47,823 nucleotides of DNA, taken from positions 1 through 47,823 of the forward strand of contig JAJPGX010000030.1 of NCBI GenBank assembly GCA_021325595.1, given 5' to 3'. This stretch comes from Nitrososphaerota archaeon. GTDB lineage: Archaea > Thermoproteota > Nitrososphaeria > Nitrososphaerales > Nitrosopumilaceae. Position numbers and translations under genes: made by a program. The notes beneath the pieces were generated by a model. It had not been told where the DNA came from. It was given only the letters and a program-made list of their open reading frames with translations, and did no database searches. Positions 9,229-16,626 of the stretch are shown in pieces; the stretch's first letter is position 1, and every line of letters begins with the position of its first letter.

Positions 9229-9843
9229 TCACTTTGCTTCTACTGCTTTCTTTGGCTTTTCTGCTTTTTCAGATTTGTCTTGTTGTTGTGCAGCCTTTGC
9301 ACTTTTCTTTATCTCTTCTTCAATCCACTCGTCTGCACCAAGATATGGTTGTCTGCATGTGATTCCAACTTTCATGGCAGCTGTTTTTCCAAGTGATACG
9401 GCAGTGATTCTTGCACGTAATGTAGTTCCAATCTTCATTGTTCTTCCGCTCTGGTTTGCAAGTATCAAGCCAGACTTGACATCACTTTTCAAGTAGTCAT
9501 CCATTATTTGTGATAAGTGTAACAATGCATCAGTTGAGCCAATTCTTACAAATGCACCAAAGTCCGTAATTTCCACAATCTCTCCTCTGACAATCTCTTG
9601 CAGTTTTGGATAGAATGTTAATGCAGTAAATTCTACTCTGTGATATGTTCCTCCATCTCCAGCAATCACTTTTCCCATCTTTTCCACTTTAGTATCAAGA
9701 ATCATTATGACATAACCCAATTCTGGATTTATCATGCTCTCATATTTTTCTCGCAATATTGTTGAAGCTGCTTTCTTTAGAGATTCACCAAACAATTTTG
9801 GAGGAATTCTAACTACATCAGTAAGGGTTGATATAGAAAACAT
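9229..9843 (-). CDS. rpo7: DNA-directed RNA polymerase subunit Rpo7 (E')
   Basis: A 204-residue stalk subunit. An N-terminal RNP-like domain (about 1-80) precedes an S1 RNA-binding domain beginning near GEIVEITDFGAFVRIG. Rpo7 with Rpo4 forms the stalk that helps open the promoter and grips nascent RNA. The last 30 or so residues (KKSAKAAQQQDKSEKAEKP and on) form a Lys/Glu/Ala-rich low-complexity tail. A TATA-like CATAAATTC is on the minus strand near 9866-9874, about 26 bases before the ATG, suggesting a leaderless rpo7-spt4-nadC transcript. Confidence 0.95.
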   Translation of the reverse strand: MFSISTLTDVVRIPPKLFGESLKKAASTILREKYESMINPELGYVIMILDTKVEKMGKVIAGDGGTYHRVEFTALTFYPKLQEIVRGEIVEITDFGAFVRIGSTDALLHLSQIMDDYLKSDVKSGLILANQSGRTMKIGTTLRARITAVSLGKTAAMKVGITCRQPYLGADEWIEEEIKKSAKAAQQQDKSEKAEKPKKAVEAK

Positions 9844-9908
9844 CCAAAAACTGTCATAAAATTTGAATTTATGAATCTTTGTATGACATGACTGTTATTT
9901 TTGCCTAT

Positions 9909-9917
9909 GTTTAAATA
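9909..9917 (+). promoter_or_regulatory. TATA-like box of the apbC-type gene
   Basis: GTTTAAATA is centred about 28 bases before the ATG at 9941, as expected for a leaderless archaeal transcript. The intergenic stretch is shared with the divergent rpo7 promoter. Confidence 0.6.
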
Positions 9918-9940
9918 TCGTCTTACGAATTTTTTATTGT

Positions 9941-11029
9941 ATGGTATCCGTTGATGAAGTACTTCAGACTCTAAGCACGGTAATCGATCCTGACTTGAAG
10001 AAGGATATAGTTTCTATGGGTATGATAAAAGATCTGGAAATTAATGGTAATGACATAAAATTTACACTTGAATTAACAACACCGGCATGCCCCTTCAATG
10101 ACCAAATTGAACAGGATGTACGAAAGGCAGTATCCACAATAAAGGGTGTTTCAAAGTTTGATCTAAAAGTTACTGCCAAAGTCATGGAAGGTAGAGCACT
10201 TAGCATGGATGAAATGTTGCCCAAAGTCAAAAACATAATTGGCATTGCAAGTGGCAAGGGCGGTGTCGGGAAAACAACCGTCTCAATAAATCTGGCTTTA
10301 GCTCTTGCAAAAACTGGAGCCAAGGTTGGAATACTTGATGCTGACATTTATGGTCCAAGTGTTCCATTGATGCTTGGTATGGGAAAAGCAATGCTTGAAG
10401 TAGAAGGCAATAAACTTCAACCTGCAGAATCTCATGGATTAAAAGTTGTATCCTTTGGATTTTTTGCCGAGCAAGAACACCAAGCAGCAATTTATCGAGG
10501 CCCAATCATATCTGGGATTTTAAAACAATTTCTTGTTGATACTAACTGGGACGATCTTGATTATCTTATCGTGGATTTGCCTCCGGGAACAGGAGATATA
10601 CCACTGACCTTAGCACAAACCATTCCAATTACTGGAATAGTTGTGGTTACAACACCACAAGAAGTTGCAAGCAACGTTGCAGTAAAAGCATTTGGAATGT
10701 TCCGGAAACTAAACGTTCCAATTATTGGAGTAATCGAGAACATGAGCTATTTCAAATGTCCTAATTGTAGCTCAAACCACTATATCTTTGGCAAAGAGGG
10801 CGCAAAAAGAATGAGTGAAAAATACGGACTGCAATTCCTTGGAGAAATTCCGCTTAATTCTGGCATAATGGAAGGCTCTGACAGCGGCAAGCCAGTTCTA
10901 ATCACAGATCCAAACTCGCCTTTATCTAATGCCTTTATGCTTGCAGCAAAAAATGTAGCCGCCAGATGTAGTGTTATTGCCTCTCAGCTAAGCGAAGAGA
11001 TGAAGGCCGAAGTAGCTACGCAAAAATAG
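9941..11029 (+). CDS. Mrp/NBP35/ApbC-type Fe-S cluster carrier ATPase with MIP18 domain
   Basis: A 362-residue protein. Residues 1-80 form a MIP18/DUF59 domain with a cysteine in TTPACPFND (C50). The P-loop ATPase follows, with the deviant Walker A GKGGVGKTT (105-113), LDADIYGPS (132-140), DLPPGTGD (212-219) and the cluster-binding CPNC (C273, C276) in MSYFKCPNCSS. Proteins of this family hold a [4Fe-4S] cluster at the dimer interface and pass it to apo-proteins such as NadA. Fusion of DUF59 to the ATPase is usual in bacteria and archaea. The dephospho-CoA kinase gene follows after 19 bases. Confidence 0.93.
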   Translation: MVSVDEVLQTLSTVIDPDLKKDIVSMGMIKDLEINGNDIKFTLELTTPACPFNDQIEQDVRKAVSTIKGVSKFDLKVTAKVMEGRALSMDEMLPKVKNIIGIASGKGGVGKTTVSINLALALAKTGAKVGILDADIYGPSVPLMLGMGKAMLEVEGNKLQPAESHGLKVVSFGFFAEQEHQAAIYRGPIISGILKQFLVDTNWDDLDYLIVDLPPGTGDIPLTLAQTIPITGIVVVTTPQEVASNVAVKAFGMFRKLNVPIIGVIENMSYFKCPNCSSNHYIFGKEGAKRMSEKYGLQFLGEIPLNSGIMEGSDSGKPVLITDPNSPLSNAFMLAAKNVAARCSVIASQLSEEMKAEVATQK

Positions 11030-11048
11030 AAGAAAACAAAGGTAAATT

Positions 11049-11543
11049 GTGCATCTTCCAGAAAATCTACGCGAGAAATTAAAACAGCCAATGGGGATAC
11101 TTGTAAAAGATGATAAAACAACAAAAGAAAATCTTCTCCGATTAATTCCTAAAAAAACTTTCCTGATTACAGTGGGAGATGCTACTACTGAGAAAATGAT
11201 ACGATATGGATTTGCTCCATCTCTTCAGATTGTAGACTCGCTTGAACAAAGAAGCAAGCGAGAAATACCTGAAGGACAAGTAAAGACACTTCTTCAATGT
11301 GTTAATCCTGCAGCACAAATTACAAATGAGAGTGTGGATGTAATCAAACAAGCCTTTAGTGCAAGTCCGCCTGTGCGAATAATTGTAACAGGAGAGGAAG
11401 ATTTACTTGTTATACCTGCAGTGATATATGCCCCAGAAAACTCGACTGTATTGTATGGACAACCAAACGAGGGACTGGTTATTGTTACTGTGAACTCTCA
11501 AACAAGAAAAAAGGCTGAATCTATTATGGTACAAATGTCTTGA
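11049..11543 (+). CDS. GTP-dependent dephospho-CoA kinase (DUF359)
   Basis: A 164-residue member of the archaeal DUF359 family, shown in Thermococcus to phosphorylate dephospho-CoA with GTP, the last step of CoA synthesis. Conserved pieces are TVGDATTEKM (41-50), IVDSLEQR (61-68), TGEEDLLVIP (114-123) and YGQPNEG (136-142). The GTG start is 19 bases after the upstream Fe-S carrier gene, so the two are probably co-transcribed. The kinase is not homologous to bacterial CoaE. Assignment is by motif recognition. Confidence 0.87.
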   Translation: MHLPENLREKLKQPMGILVKDDKTTKENLLRLIPKKTFLITVGDATTEKMIRYGFAPSLQIVDSLEQRSKREIPEGQVKTLLQCVNPAAQITNESVDVIKQAFSASPPVRIIVTGEEDLLVIPAVIYAPENSTVLYGQPNEGLVIVTVNSQTRKKAESIMVQMS

Positions 11544-11651
11544 TCTTTTTGATATTGTCTTGTATGAACCAAGTTCTGATTTAGTTTTCAATGTTGATAA
11601 TTTGCATTCCTGTTCATATGTAATAACATTCTATGCTTGTTATTGAATACC

Positions 11652-11753
11652 ATGTGGAAATGCTATCAGTGTAATCTTACTTTTAATGAAGAAAACACAG
11701 TAAAATTGCACAGGGACATTTCTAAGCATTATGGTAGAAAAATTGAGTTCTAG
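11652..11753 (+). CDS. 33-residue single C2H2 zinc-finger protein
   Basis: The protein is almost nothing but one finger: C4 and C7 (KCYQC), then twelve residues, then H20 and H26 (LHRDISKH), with the usual Phe at position 11 between them. This spacing is a canonical C2H2 finger apart from five residues between the histidines. Such a short protein could bind DNA or RNA weakly or act as an adaptor; no partner is evident. The zinc-ribbon gene at 11757 follows after 3 bases. A second 33-residue finger protein lies 2 kb away. The reading frame is clear, but no function is known to me. Confidence 0.75.
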   Translation: MWKCYQCNLTFNEENTVKLHRDISKHYGRKIEF

Positions 11754-11756
11754 CAT

Positions 11757-11891
11757 ATGACAACAATACATGTTCCATATGTATGTGATGATTGTAAAAA
11801 TCAATTCGATGTAACAATGAAGGCAGGAGAGCCACTAATGCCAAGAACCTGTCCTAAATGTGGTGGCATTGCAAACACCACCGTACCTTAG
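11757..11891 (+). CDS. 44-residue zinc-ribbon protein
   Basis: A tiny protein with two CxxC knuckles, C10/C13 (VCDDC) and C32/C35 (TCPKCGG), separated by 18 residues: a complete zinc ribbon with little else. The ATG is 3 bases after the stop of the 33-residue C2H2 gene, so both are likely made from one transcript. It resembles the small zinc-ribbon proteins common in archaea, but I recognise no specific family and assign no function. Confidence 0.72.
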   Translation: MTTIHVPYVCDDCKNQFDVTMKAGEPLMPRTCPKCGGIANTTVP

Positions 11892-11944
11892 ATATGTCAC
11901 AACTAAGTTGGTATTTTAGATCTAAATTTCAGTGATTATTGTGC

Positions 11945-12082
11945 CTAGTCTTTTGATTCGTTGAATTTCTCATCTTGTTCATATCCTTGTTCTAATTCTG
12001 CTTGGTGTAGTTCTTCTTTTGCTTGCTCGTGTTCAAATTCCAATTTTTCTTCCTCACTTTTTGGGCGTTTCTTGCCTTTCAT
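11945..12082 (-). CDS. 45-residue highly charged small protein
   Basis: An ATG-to-TAG frame encoding a protein with a basic start (MKGKKRPK) and then an almost wholly Glu/Lys/Gln/His stretch likely to form one amphipathic or single alpha-helix. There are no cysteines or hydrophobic segments. Composition and the clean gap around it suggest a real small gene, but I recognise no family. It could be an adaptor or a small nucleic-acid- or ribosome-associated helix; that is only a guess. Confidence 0.5.
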   Translation of the reverse strand: MKGKKRPKSEEEKLEFEHEQAKEELHQAELEQGYEQDEKFNESKD

Positions 12083-12357
12083 ACCATAAATTCATCACTT
12101 GTTTAATATTAGAACTACATAAGATTATCAGAAATGAAAATCATTATGCATGAACATGATGATAAACTCGGTCATAATTTTTATTCTCTGTAAGTAATAC
12201 AGAATTGGGTATGATGATACGGTGGCTGTATGATTTGTGATTTAAGCTACACAAGTTCTGACCCTTTACCATTTTTATGGTAAAATAGAAAAAATACACC
12301 ACTTCAAATACGATATTTGACAATCAGAATTATACCAATATTTGAGATGAAAACATC
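12083..12357. other. Gene-poor stretch containing a perfect hairpin
   Basis: No convincing gene is seen in these 275 bases. A frame of 19 codons at 12134 is too short to support. The stretch holds the 8-base inverted repeat at 12265-12284 and, at its right end, the presumed promoter of the SprT-like gene. Confidence 0.5.
12265..12284. repeat. Perfect inverted repeat (hairpin or operator)
   Basis: TTTACCAT, a TTTT loop, then ATGGTAAA: 8-base perfect arms. It lies 74 bases before the SprT-like gene and about 180 bases from the charged-peptide gene. It could be a regulator-binding site or a stem-loop in an RNA; nothing else distinguishes these. Confidence 0.45.
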
Positions 12358-12720
12358 ATGAAACTAGATCCTGATCTCAGGTTCATGATTTTAGAAAAAG
12401 TAGGAATCTATTCGGCAAGATTTGGAATAGAAGAGCCAAAAATATTGCTTACTACCAAGGAAGTACTTGATATGCCAAAAGAAATTACTCAAGGAAGGCG
12501 AACTTCTGCATACAAATATCTTGGCGTATCTTATATGCAAAATAATCTAGTTTTCATAAATGTGAGAAAGATTCCAGATGAAAAAACACTAGAAAACACA
12601 ATCGTTCACGAGCTAATTCATATGAGATTTCAATATCTCAGCCATGGGAAAAGATTCAACAAGCTTGTAAGACAAGGACTAGCAGGAAAAACATTCAAGC
12701 CATATCAGAAGAGGAGATAA
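12358..12720 (+). CDS. SprT/YgjP-like zinc metalloprotease-fold protein
   Basis: A 120-residue protein with the zincin motif HELIH at 84-88 and a third likely ligand, H96, in YLSHGKRFN, eight residues beyond. This HExxH...H arrangement plus HGKRF matches the SprT/DUF45 (YgjP) group of small metallopeptidases. E85 is the probable catalytic base. No signal peptide is seen, so it should act in the cytoplasm. Substrate is unknown; SprT relatives in eukaryotes cleave DNA-protein crosslinks, but that cannot be transferred on this evidence. Confidence 0.75.
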   Translation: MKLDPDLRFMILEKVGIYSARFGIEEPKILLTTKEVLDMPKEITQGRRTSAYKYLGVSYMQNNLVFINVRKIPDEKTLENTIVHELIHMRFQYLSHGKRFNKLVRQGLAGKTFKPYQKRR

Positions 12721-12721
12721 A

Positions 12722-12913
12722 TCAAGGTTTTTTCTCATCTACGACCAATGTCATGTCCATCTCATCAATCTGAGCCTCAATTGTCTTTTTCATGGCGTCA
12801 TTGTGTTCTTGACAGAACTTGAAGAATCCATCTACTGTCTCAAAACATCCGCAGATCCATTTTGTCTGAACATCGCCTTCTACTGTAAGTTTGCTGTATG
12901 CGTTCTTTGTCAT
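12722..12913 (-). CDS. 63-residue hypothetical protein with CxC...CxxH
   Basis: I recognise no family. The protein has a possible metal-binding cluster C21-x-C23 and C34-x2-H37 (WICGCF and FCQEH), then an acidic helix-forming C-terminus. There is no signal peptide or membrane segment. Its stop is one base from the stop of the convergent SprT-like gene, so both ends are tightly packed, which supports a real gene. Confidence 0.6.
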   Translation of the reverse strand: MTKNAYSKLTVEGDVQTKWICGCFETVDGFFKFCQEHNDAMKKTIEAQIDEMDMTLVVDEKKP

Positions 12914-12986
12914 TCATTACACATAAGCCTAGTTTACACTAAAAAGATTTTGCAAAAATAGTAAAATTGATTTAAAAATTGCTAGT

Positions 12987-13244
12987 TTATGGACAGCCTT
13001 CCATCTTTTGGATGAAATAACCCTTGTTTCGTATCTCTTTGGCAATTGGTTCTGGAGCACCTTGTGAGTGGCAAAACTGACACTCTTCTGCGCTTACCTT
13101 TGACTCCCCTTCGCCAATGGTCTTGAGCCACTCTTTTGCATATTGTATCGCCTTTTGGTGATCTTTTACTGCTGTTATCACATCAAAATGCATGGTGTGG
13201 CCATCTTTTGCTTCTACATATGTATCGTATACGTGAATTTCCAT
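12987..13244 (-). CDS. DUF2024 family protein
   Basis: An 85-residue protein beginning MEIHVYDTYVEAKDGHTMHF, the hallmark N-terminus of the DUF2024 family. Its biochemical role is unknown to me. The middle holds a CQFCHSQ segment (a CxxCH, C55-C58-H59) and the end a lone Cys (EGCP). The CxxCH lacks any export signal, so covalent heme attachment is unlikely. It stands alone, divergent from the cyclophilin-like gene at 13297. Confidence 0.8.
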   Translation of the reverse strand: MEIHVYDTYVEAKDGHTMHFDVITAVKDHQKAIQYAKEWLKTIGEGESKVSAEECQFCHSQGAPEPIAKEIRNKGYFIQKMEGCP

Positions 13245-13296
13245 AATCTAAAATCAAGATAAGGGATATTTAATCTAATTTAGACAAGTTTTTAAT

Positions 13297-13677
13297 ATGA
13301 TACACAAAGTTCGTGTAGATCTTCAACCAAGGATTTTAGAATTGGAACTGGATGAGAATTTAGCACCAAAGACTGTCCGATCCATTATTGATTTGCTGCC
13401 AATAACTGTTCCAATACATGTATGGGGGGAGGAGATCTATACGGATCCAATCCCAGTTAAAGTATCATCTGAAAACTCCAAAGATGTAGTTGATCTATAT
13501 GATGTTGCATATTGGCCTCCTGGTAATGCAATCTGCTTGTTCTTTGGCCCAACTCCAATGGGTACAAAAGATGAGATCAAACCTTATTCTCCAGTAAACG
13601 TGATAGGAAAAATTAAAGAAACTGACAAAAATCTTCTAAAAAATATAAAAGATGGAACAAAAGTAAGATTCTACTAG
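13297..13677 (+). CDS. Cyclophilin-like fold protein (DUF369)
   Basis: A 126-residue cytoplasmic protein with the pattern of the archaeal cyclophilin-like DUF369 family. It has a Thr-Val-Arg helix after LDENLAPKT, the loop HVWGEEIYTDPIPV, then VAYWPPGNAICLFFGPTPMG (about 71-90). The family has a cyclophilin-type barrel, but prolyl isomerase activity is not established for it. A TATA-like TTTAATCTAATTTAG lies about 13268-13282, just before the ATG. No operon partner is evident. Confidence 0.82.
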   Translation: MIHKVRVDLQPRILELELDENLAPKTVRSIIDLLPITVPIHVWGEEIYTDPIPVKVSSENSKDVVDLYDVAYWPPGNAICLFFGPTPMGTKDEIKPYSPVNVIGKIKETDKNLLKNIKDGTKVRFY

Positions 13678-13713
13678 CAACTCTTTTAGATAAGTTAGAA
13701 TATCTATTAGACA

Positions 13714-13815
13714 TTGTGGAATAGCAGTAAATCTCAAATTAGGTGCAAGGAATGCGATGTAACGTTTACTGACAAGGAACATTTGGAACGACATAAAAAG
13801 AATATTCACAAATGA
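13714..13815 (+). CDS. 33-residue single C2H2 zinc-finger protein (TTG start)
   Basis: A frame opening at TTG, with an in-frame TAG only 6 bases before, encodes a protein ending in one clear finger: C11/C14 (RCKECDVTF), H27 and H32 (RHKKNIH). The spacing C-x2-C-x12-H-x4-H is a canonical C2H2. A TATA-like TTTAGATAAG about 26 bases upstream supports a leaderless TTG start. Length equals the finger protein at 11652. The basic tail HKKNIHK suits nucleic-acid binding. Function unknown. Confidence 0.68.
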   Translation: MWNSSKSQIRCKECDVTFTDKEHLERHKKNIHK

Positions 13816-13817
13816 CG

Positions 13818-14231
13818 CTATGATGTCAAAATCCTAAGAGAAACAATGTCTGATTCTAAAATATAGGCATTTAACTCATTGTTTGAATTAGAATAGATTA
13901 TCCATGGTACTGGATTTGTTTCCATGAATTTTTTGTCTGTTGATGAAGGATATGCGGAGGAATCTGGGTGAGAATGAAATATTGCTATAACATCAAGTGA
14001 CCTTTTTTCTGCGGTTTCATAGGCTTTTATCAATTCTTCTGGTGATATAGTGAAACTATATGACGAGTTTTCTATATTTTTTGCAGGAAATATGTCTTTG
14101 ACTATGTACTTGTTATCTAAAATTTTTCCAAATAAAATTGCACATGATTCATTTGGTACACAACTTTTTGCATGTTTTTTTAGAATCTCTATTTGGTTTT
14201 GTAAAAGTATTATCTCTTTTTGAGTGGTCAT
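13818..14231 (-). CDS. JAMM/MPN-domain metallopeptidase
   Basis: A 137-residue protein with the full JAMM zinc signature: E28 in PNESCAILFG and HSHPDSSAYPSSTD (H86, H88, S96 or S97 region, D99). Archaeal stand-alone JAMM proteins remove ubiquitin-like modifiers (SAMPs) or process sulfur-carrier proteins. The start chosen is the ATG at 14231, which overlaps the stop of the upstream cupredoxin gene as ATGA; a longer frame to 14273 would run inside that gene. The pairing with a copper protein is unexplained. Confidence 0.87.
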   Translation of the reverse strand: MTTQKEIILLQNQIEILKKHAKSCVPNESCAILFGKILDNKYIVKDIFPAKNIENSSYSFTISPEELIKAYETAEKRSLDVIAIFHSHPDSSAYPSSTDKKFMETNPVPWIIYSNSNNELNAYILESDIVSLRILTS

Positions 14232-15349
14232 CCCACAGTAACTTTTCCGGTCATCCATGGATGTACAGTGCAATAGTATGGATTAGTTCCGACTGAATCA
14301 AATTTGTACTGAAAAGTAGCTCCTGGTTTGATTAATCCGGAATCAAATGTAGTTGTGGGTCCTGAGTTTGGGTCACCACTTGTAACCGTATGTGCTACTC
14401 CATCTTTGTTTGTCCACACAACAGTAGTTCCAACTTTTACCGAGATATCTTCTGGATCAAAATACTTTTGACCGTTTGCCTGTTTTGATGCTCCCTCTGC
14501 AATTGTTACATTAGCTATTACTGGTTTGGCAGGAGATGTTACCTCTATCTTACCTGTCATCCATGGGTGGACTGTGCATAGGTAATCGTATTCTTTTACA
14601 TCAAGTTTTGATGTATCAAGTCTGTATGTTTTTCCCGAAGAAATTATGCCTGAATCAAACAAGTTTCCATCTGGAGCGCTTGTTACTGTGTGAGCTGCAT
14701 TGTCCTTATTTGTCCATTCTATGATGTCACCTTTTGGAGCAGATACGGGATCGGGCTTGAAACTTGGATTCCCTTTTACTGATGCATTAAGAAGAATATC
14801 TACTGGTACGACTGGAGCACTAGGAGCTTGTGGTGTTGGTACTTGGCTTGTTTGATTTTCTGTTTCTGTATGAAATGAAAATTGTGCTCCTGGGCCTATG
14901 AATCCAAAGGCAGTATACGACGCAATTCCCAGTCCCATAGCAGCCAGAAATATTATTGCAATTGGCTTGAAGTATTTCTGCATCTTCATTGATGCAAACG
15001 CGATGACTATGGATGGTATGACTATTACAATTAGTATTCCTGCAAATCTTGGAAGTGAAGTTACTATTGTATTCAAACTCATGGCATACGCTCCTACCGA
15101 GCCTACAATTCCAAAAATTACCAAAGTAGTAGCTTTTGCTTTTGCACTGGTTGAAATTCCTCCATTTAATATTCCAGCTGATAAAAATATCAAGCCAATA
15201 AACATCGTTAATCCAGATAAGGCCTGCATGCCAGTAAGGAAAGTATTTGCAATGCCCATGTACGACAAAATCACACCTGCAAGACCTATTGCAGTAAGGC
15301 CCATTCCTGGCATCATTAGGTCCCAGTCACTCATTTGTGGTAGTTCCAT
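14228..15349 (-). CDS. Membrane-anchored twin cupredoxin (plastocyanin-like) protein
   Basis: A 373-residue protein with about five hydrophobic helices between residues 17 and 152, a Pro/Gln/Thr-rich linker (160-183) and two tandem type-1 copper domains. Ligands in domain 1 are H220, C258, H261 and M264; in domain 2, H320, C360, H363 and M366. Both end in the identical CTVHPWMTGK. Small blue copper proteins replace cytochromes as electron carriers in ammonia-oxidising archaea, so an outward-facing electron-transfer role is likely. Near-identical ligand loops suggest internal duplication. It is translationally coupled to the JAMM gene and divergent from heme O synthase. Confidence 0.88.
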   Translation of the reverse strand: MELPQMSDWDLMMPGMGLTAIGLAGVILSYMGIANTFLTGMQALSGLTMFIGLIFLSAGILNGGISTSAKAKATTLVIFGIVGSVGAYAMSLNTIVTSLPRFAGILIVIVIPSIVIAFASMKMQKYFKPIAIIFLAAMGLGIASYTAFGFIGPGAQFSFHTETENQTSQVPTPQAPSAPVVPVDILLNASVKGNPSFKPDPVSAPKGDIIEWTNKDNAAHTVTSAPDGNLFDSGIISSGKTYRLDTSKLDVKEYDYLCTVHPWMTGKIEVTSPAKPVIANVTIAEGASKQANGQKYFDPEDISVKVGTTVVWTNKDGVAHTVTSGDPNSGPTTTFDSGLIKPGATFQYKFDSVGTNPYYCTVHPWMTGKVTVG

Positions 15350-15429
15350 GAGGTGACATACTTAATTCTTTTGAAGCGTATGAGTGATCTTCGAAGAAAT
15401 TAAATTCCCACCAGAACCGCGTATGGCTT

Positions 15430-16311
15430 GTGGGATTAAAAGAAGTATTTGAGATATCAAAACCACGAATCGTAGTACTACTTGTTATTACTGCAATTAC
15501 ATCCATGTATGCTGCCAGTAAACTAGTCGGTCCATCTTTGAATTATGTTAGTCTTCTTCACATCATAGTTGCAGGTTCGCTTTCATCTGCTGGCTCAAGC
15601 GCTTTGAATCATTTCTATGATAAGGATATTGATCCACTTATGAAAAGAACTAGCACAAGACCTATTCCATCAGGGAGAATGTCTGCAAGGAATGTTTTGA
15701 TTTATGGATTGGTAGTAAGTAGCATTTCGGTAATCTATGCTTGGTTTACTCTAAATCCACTTTCAACACTTTTCATTGCGCTTGGAATATTTTTCTATGT
15801 TATAATATACACAGTTTGGTTGAAACGAAGCAACTCATCTAACATTGTAATTGGGGGATTTGCTGGAAGCTGTGCATCAATGGCTGGGTGGTCAGCAGCT
15901 ACTGGCTCCATGGACATACTTGGCGCACTGGTGGGGACTCTGGTATTTGTGTGGACGCCATCGCACTTTTGGTGTCTTGCAATGAAGATTAGAGATGATT
16001 ATGCAGAAGCACGAGTGCCAATGCTTCCAGTATTGATTGGAATGCAAAAGACATCAAAGTATATTCTTGTTAATACTGCCATATTGGTACCATACTCATT
16101 AGCGCTTGTTACGTTTGGTCTTGGATACGTGTATCTTGTAATTGCTGCAGTATCTGGAGGCCTGATGCTGGCATACCATTACAAACTAACAAAGACTCCT
16201 ACCTCAGATTTTGCATGGAAAGCATACAAAGTCACTGCACCATATCTGACAATAATCTTTGTCGGCATTGCACTAGACGCAGCTTTTCACTTTCCTGTAT
16301 TAGCAAAGTAA
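15430..16311 (+). CDS. ctaB: Protoheme IX farnesyltransferase (heme O synthase)
   Basis: A 293-residue UbiA-superfamily membrane prenyltransferase. The first prenyl-diphosphate motif is NHFYDKDID (60-68), followed by RTSTRPIPSG (73-82). The second acidic loop is KIRDDYAEARVPMLP. About eight or nine hydrophobic helices are visible. It attaches a farnesyl (or longer) chain to heme b for the terminal heme-copper oxidase. The GTG start is preceded by a TATA-like AAATTAAATTC near 15398-15408, about 26 bases away. Its stop is adjacent to that of the convergent winged-helix gene. Confidence 0.92.
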   Translation: MGLKEVFEISKPRIVVLLVITAITSMYAASKLVGPSLNYVSLLHIIVAGSLSSAGSSALNHFYDKDIDPLMKRTSTRPIPSGRMSARNVLIYGLVVSSISVIYAWFTLNPLSTLFIALGIFFYVIIYTVWLKRSNSSNIVIGGFAGSCASMAGWSAATGSMDILGALVGTLVFVWTPSHFWCLAMKIRDDYAEARVPMLPVLIGMQKTSKYILVNTAILVPYSLALVTFGLGYVYLVIAAVSGGLMLAYHYKLTKTPTSDFAWKAYKVTAPYLTIIFVGIALDAAFHFPVLAK

Positions 16312-16312
16312 A

Positions 16313-16624
16313 TTATTCTTGAATCTCTTCTTGGTCTATTCCAGGAAATCCGGCTTCATATTCGCGTTCTAGGTTTTCTCTATTTTGTTTTTCGATGTCA
16401 TCATCGTCTTCGATTTTTTCTACTATCTCTATTCTACGTTCATCTTTTGTAAGCCAACTCACCTTTATCAGGCCGTATATCTCCAAATTAAGTAGTGTTT
16501 TGTTGAACTCGTCCTCTGGAATTGAGATTCCTGCTTTTATCAAGGCTTTTGATAATTCAGAGTCTGTTAAAGATCCAGCGTTTTTAATTGTCTCGTATAC
16601 TTGATTTCTTAATGGAAGTGTCAT
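16313..16624 (-). CDS. Small winged-helix protein with acidic tail
   Basis: A 103-residue protein. Residues 1-70 have the pattern of a winged helix: helix-turn-helix LTDSELSKALIKAGISIPED and a wing around YGLIKVSWLTKDERRIEI. The tail (DDDDIEKQNRENLEREYEAG and on) is strongly acidic. It begins 2 bases after the cdc48 stop and is therefore likely co-transcribed with it. It may be a DNA-binding regulator or a protein-interaction winged helix; the acidic tail is unusual for a plain repressor. Conserved-archaeal flavour, function unknown. Confidence 0.7.
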   Translation of the reverse strand: MTLPLRNQVYETIKNAGSLTDSELSKALIKAGISIPEDEFNKTLLNLEIYGLIKVSWLTKDERRIEIVEKIEDDDDIEKQNRENLEREYEAGFPGIDQEEIQE

Positions 16625-16626
16625 AT

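Noticed and set aside
12134-12193. 19-codon His-rich frame in the gene-poor stretch
   Set aside because: Too short, no promoter spacing or motif to separate it from chance.
12987-13244. DUF2024 protein as a c-type cytochrome because of CQFCH
   Set aside because: There is no signal peptide or membrane anchor, and the DUF2024 family is not heme-binding as far as I know.
14232-14273. Longer N-terminus for the JAMM protein
   Set aside because: Would encode 14 extra residues inside the cupredoxin gene; the ATGA overlap gives a family-typical start at 14231.
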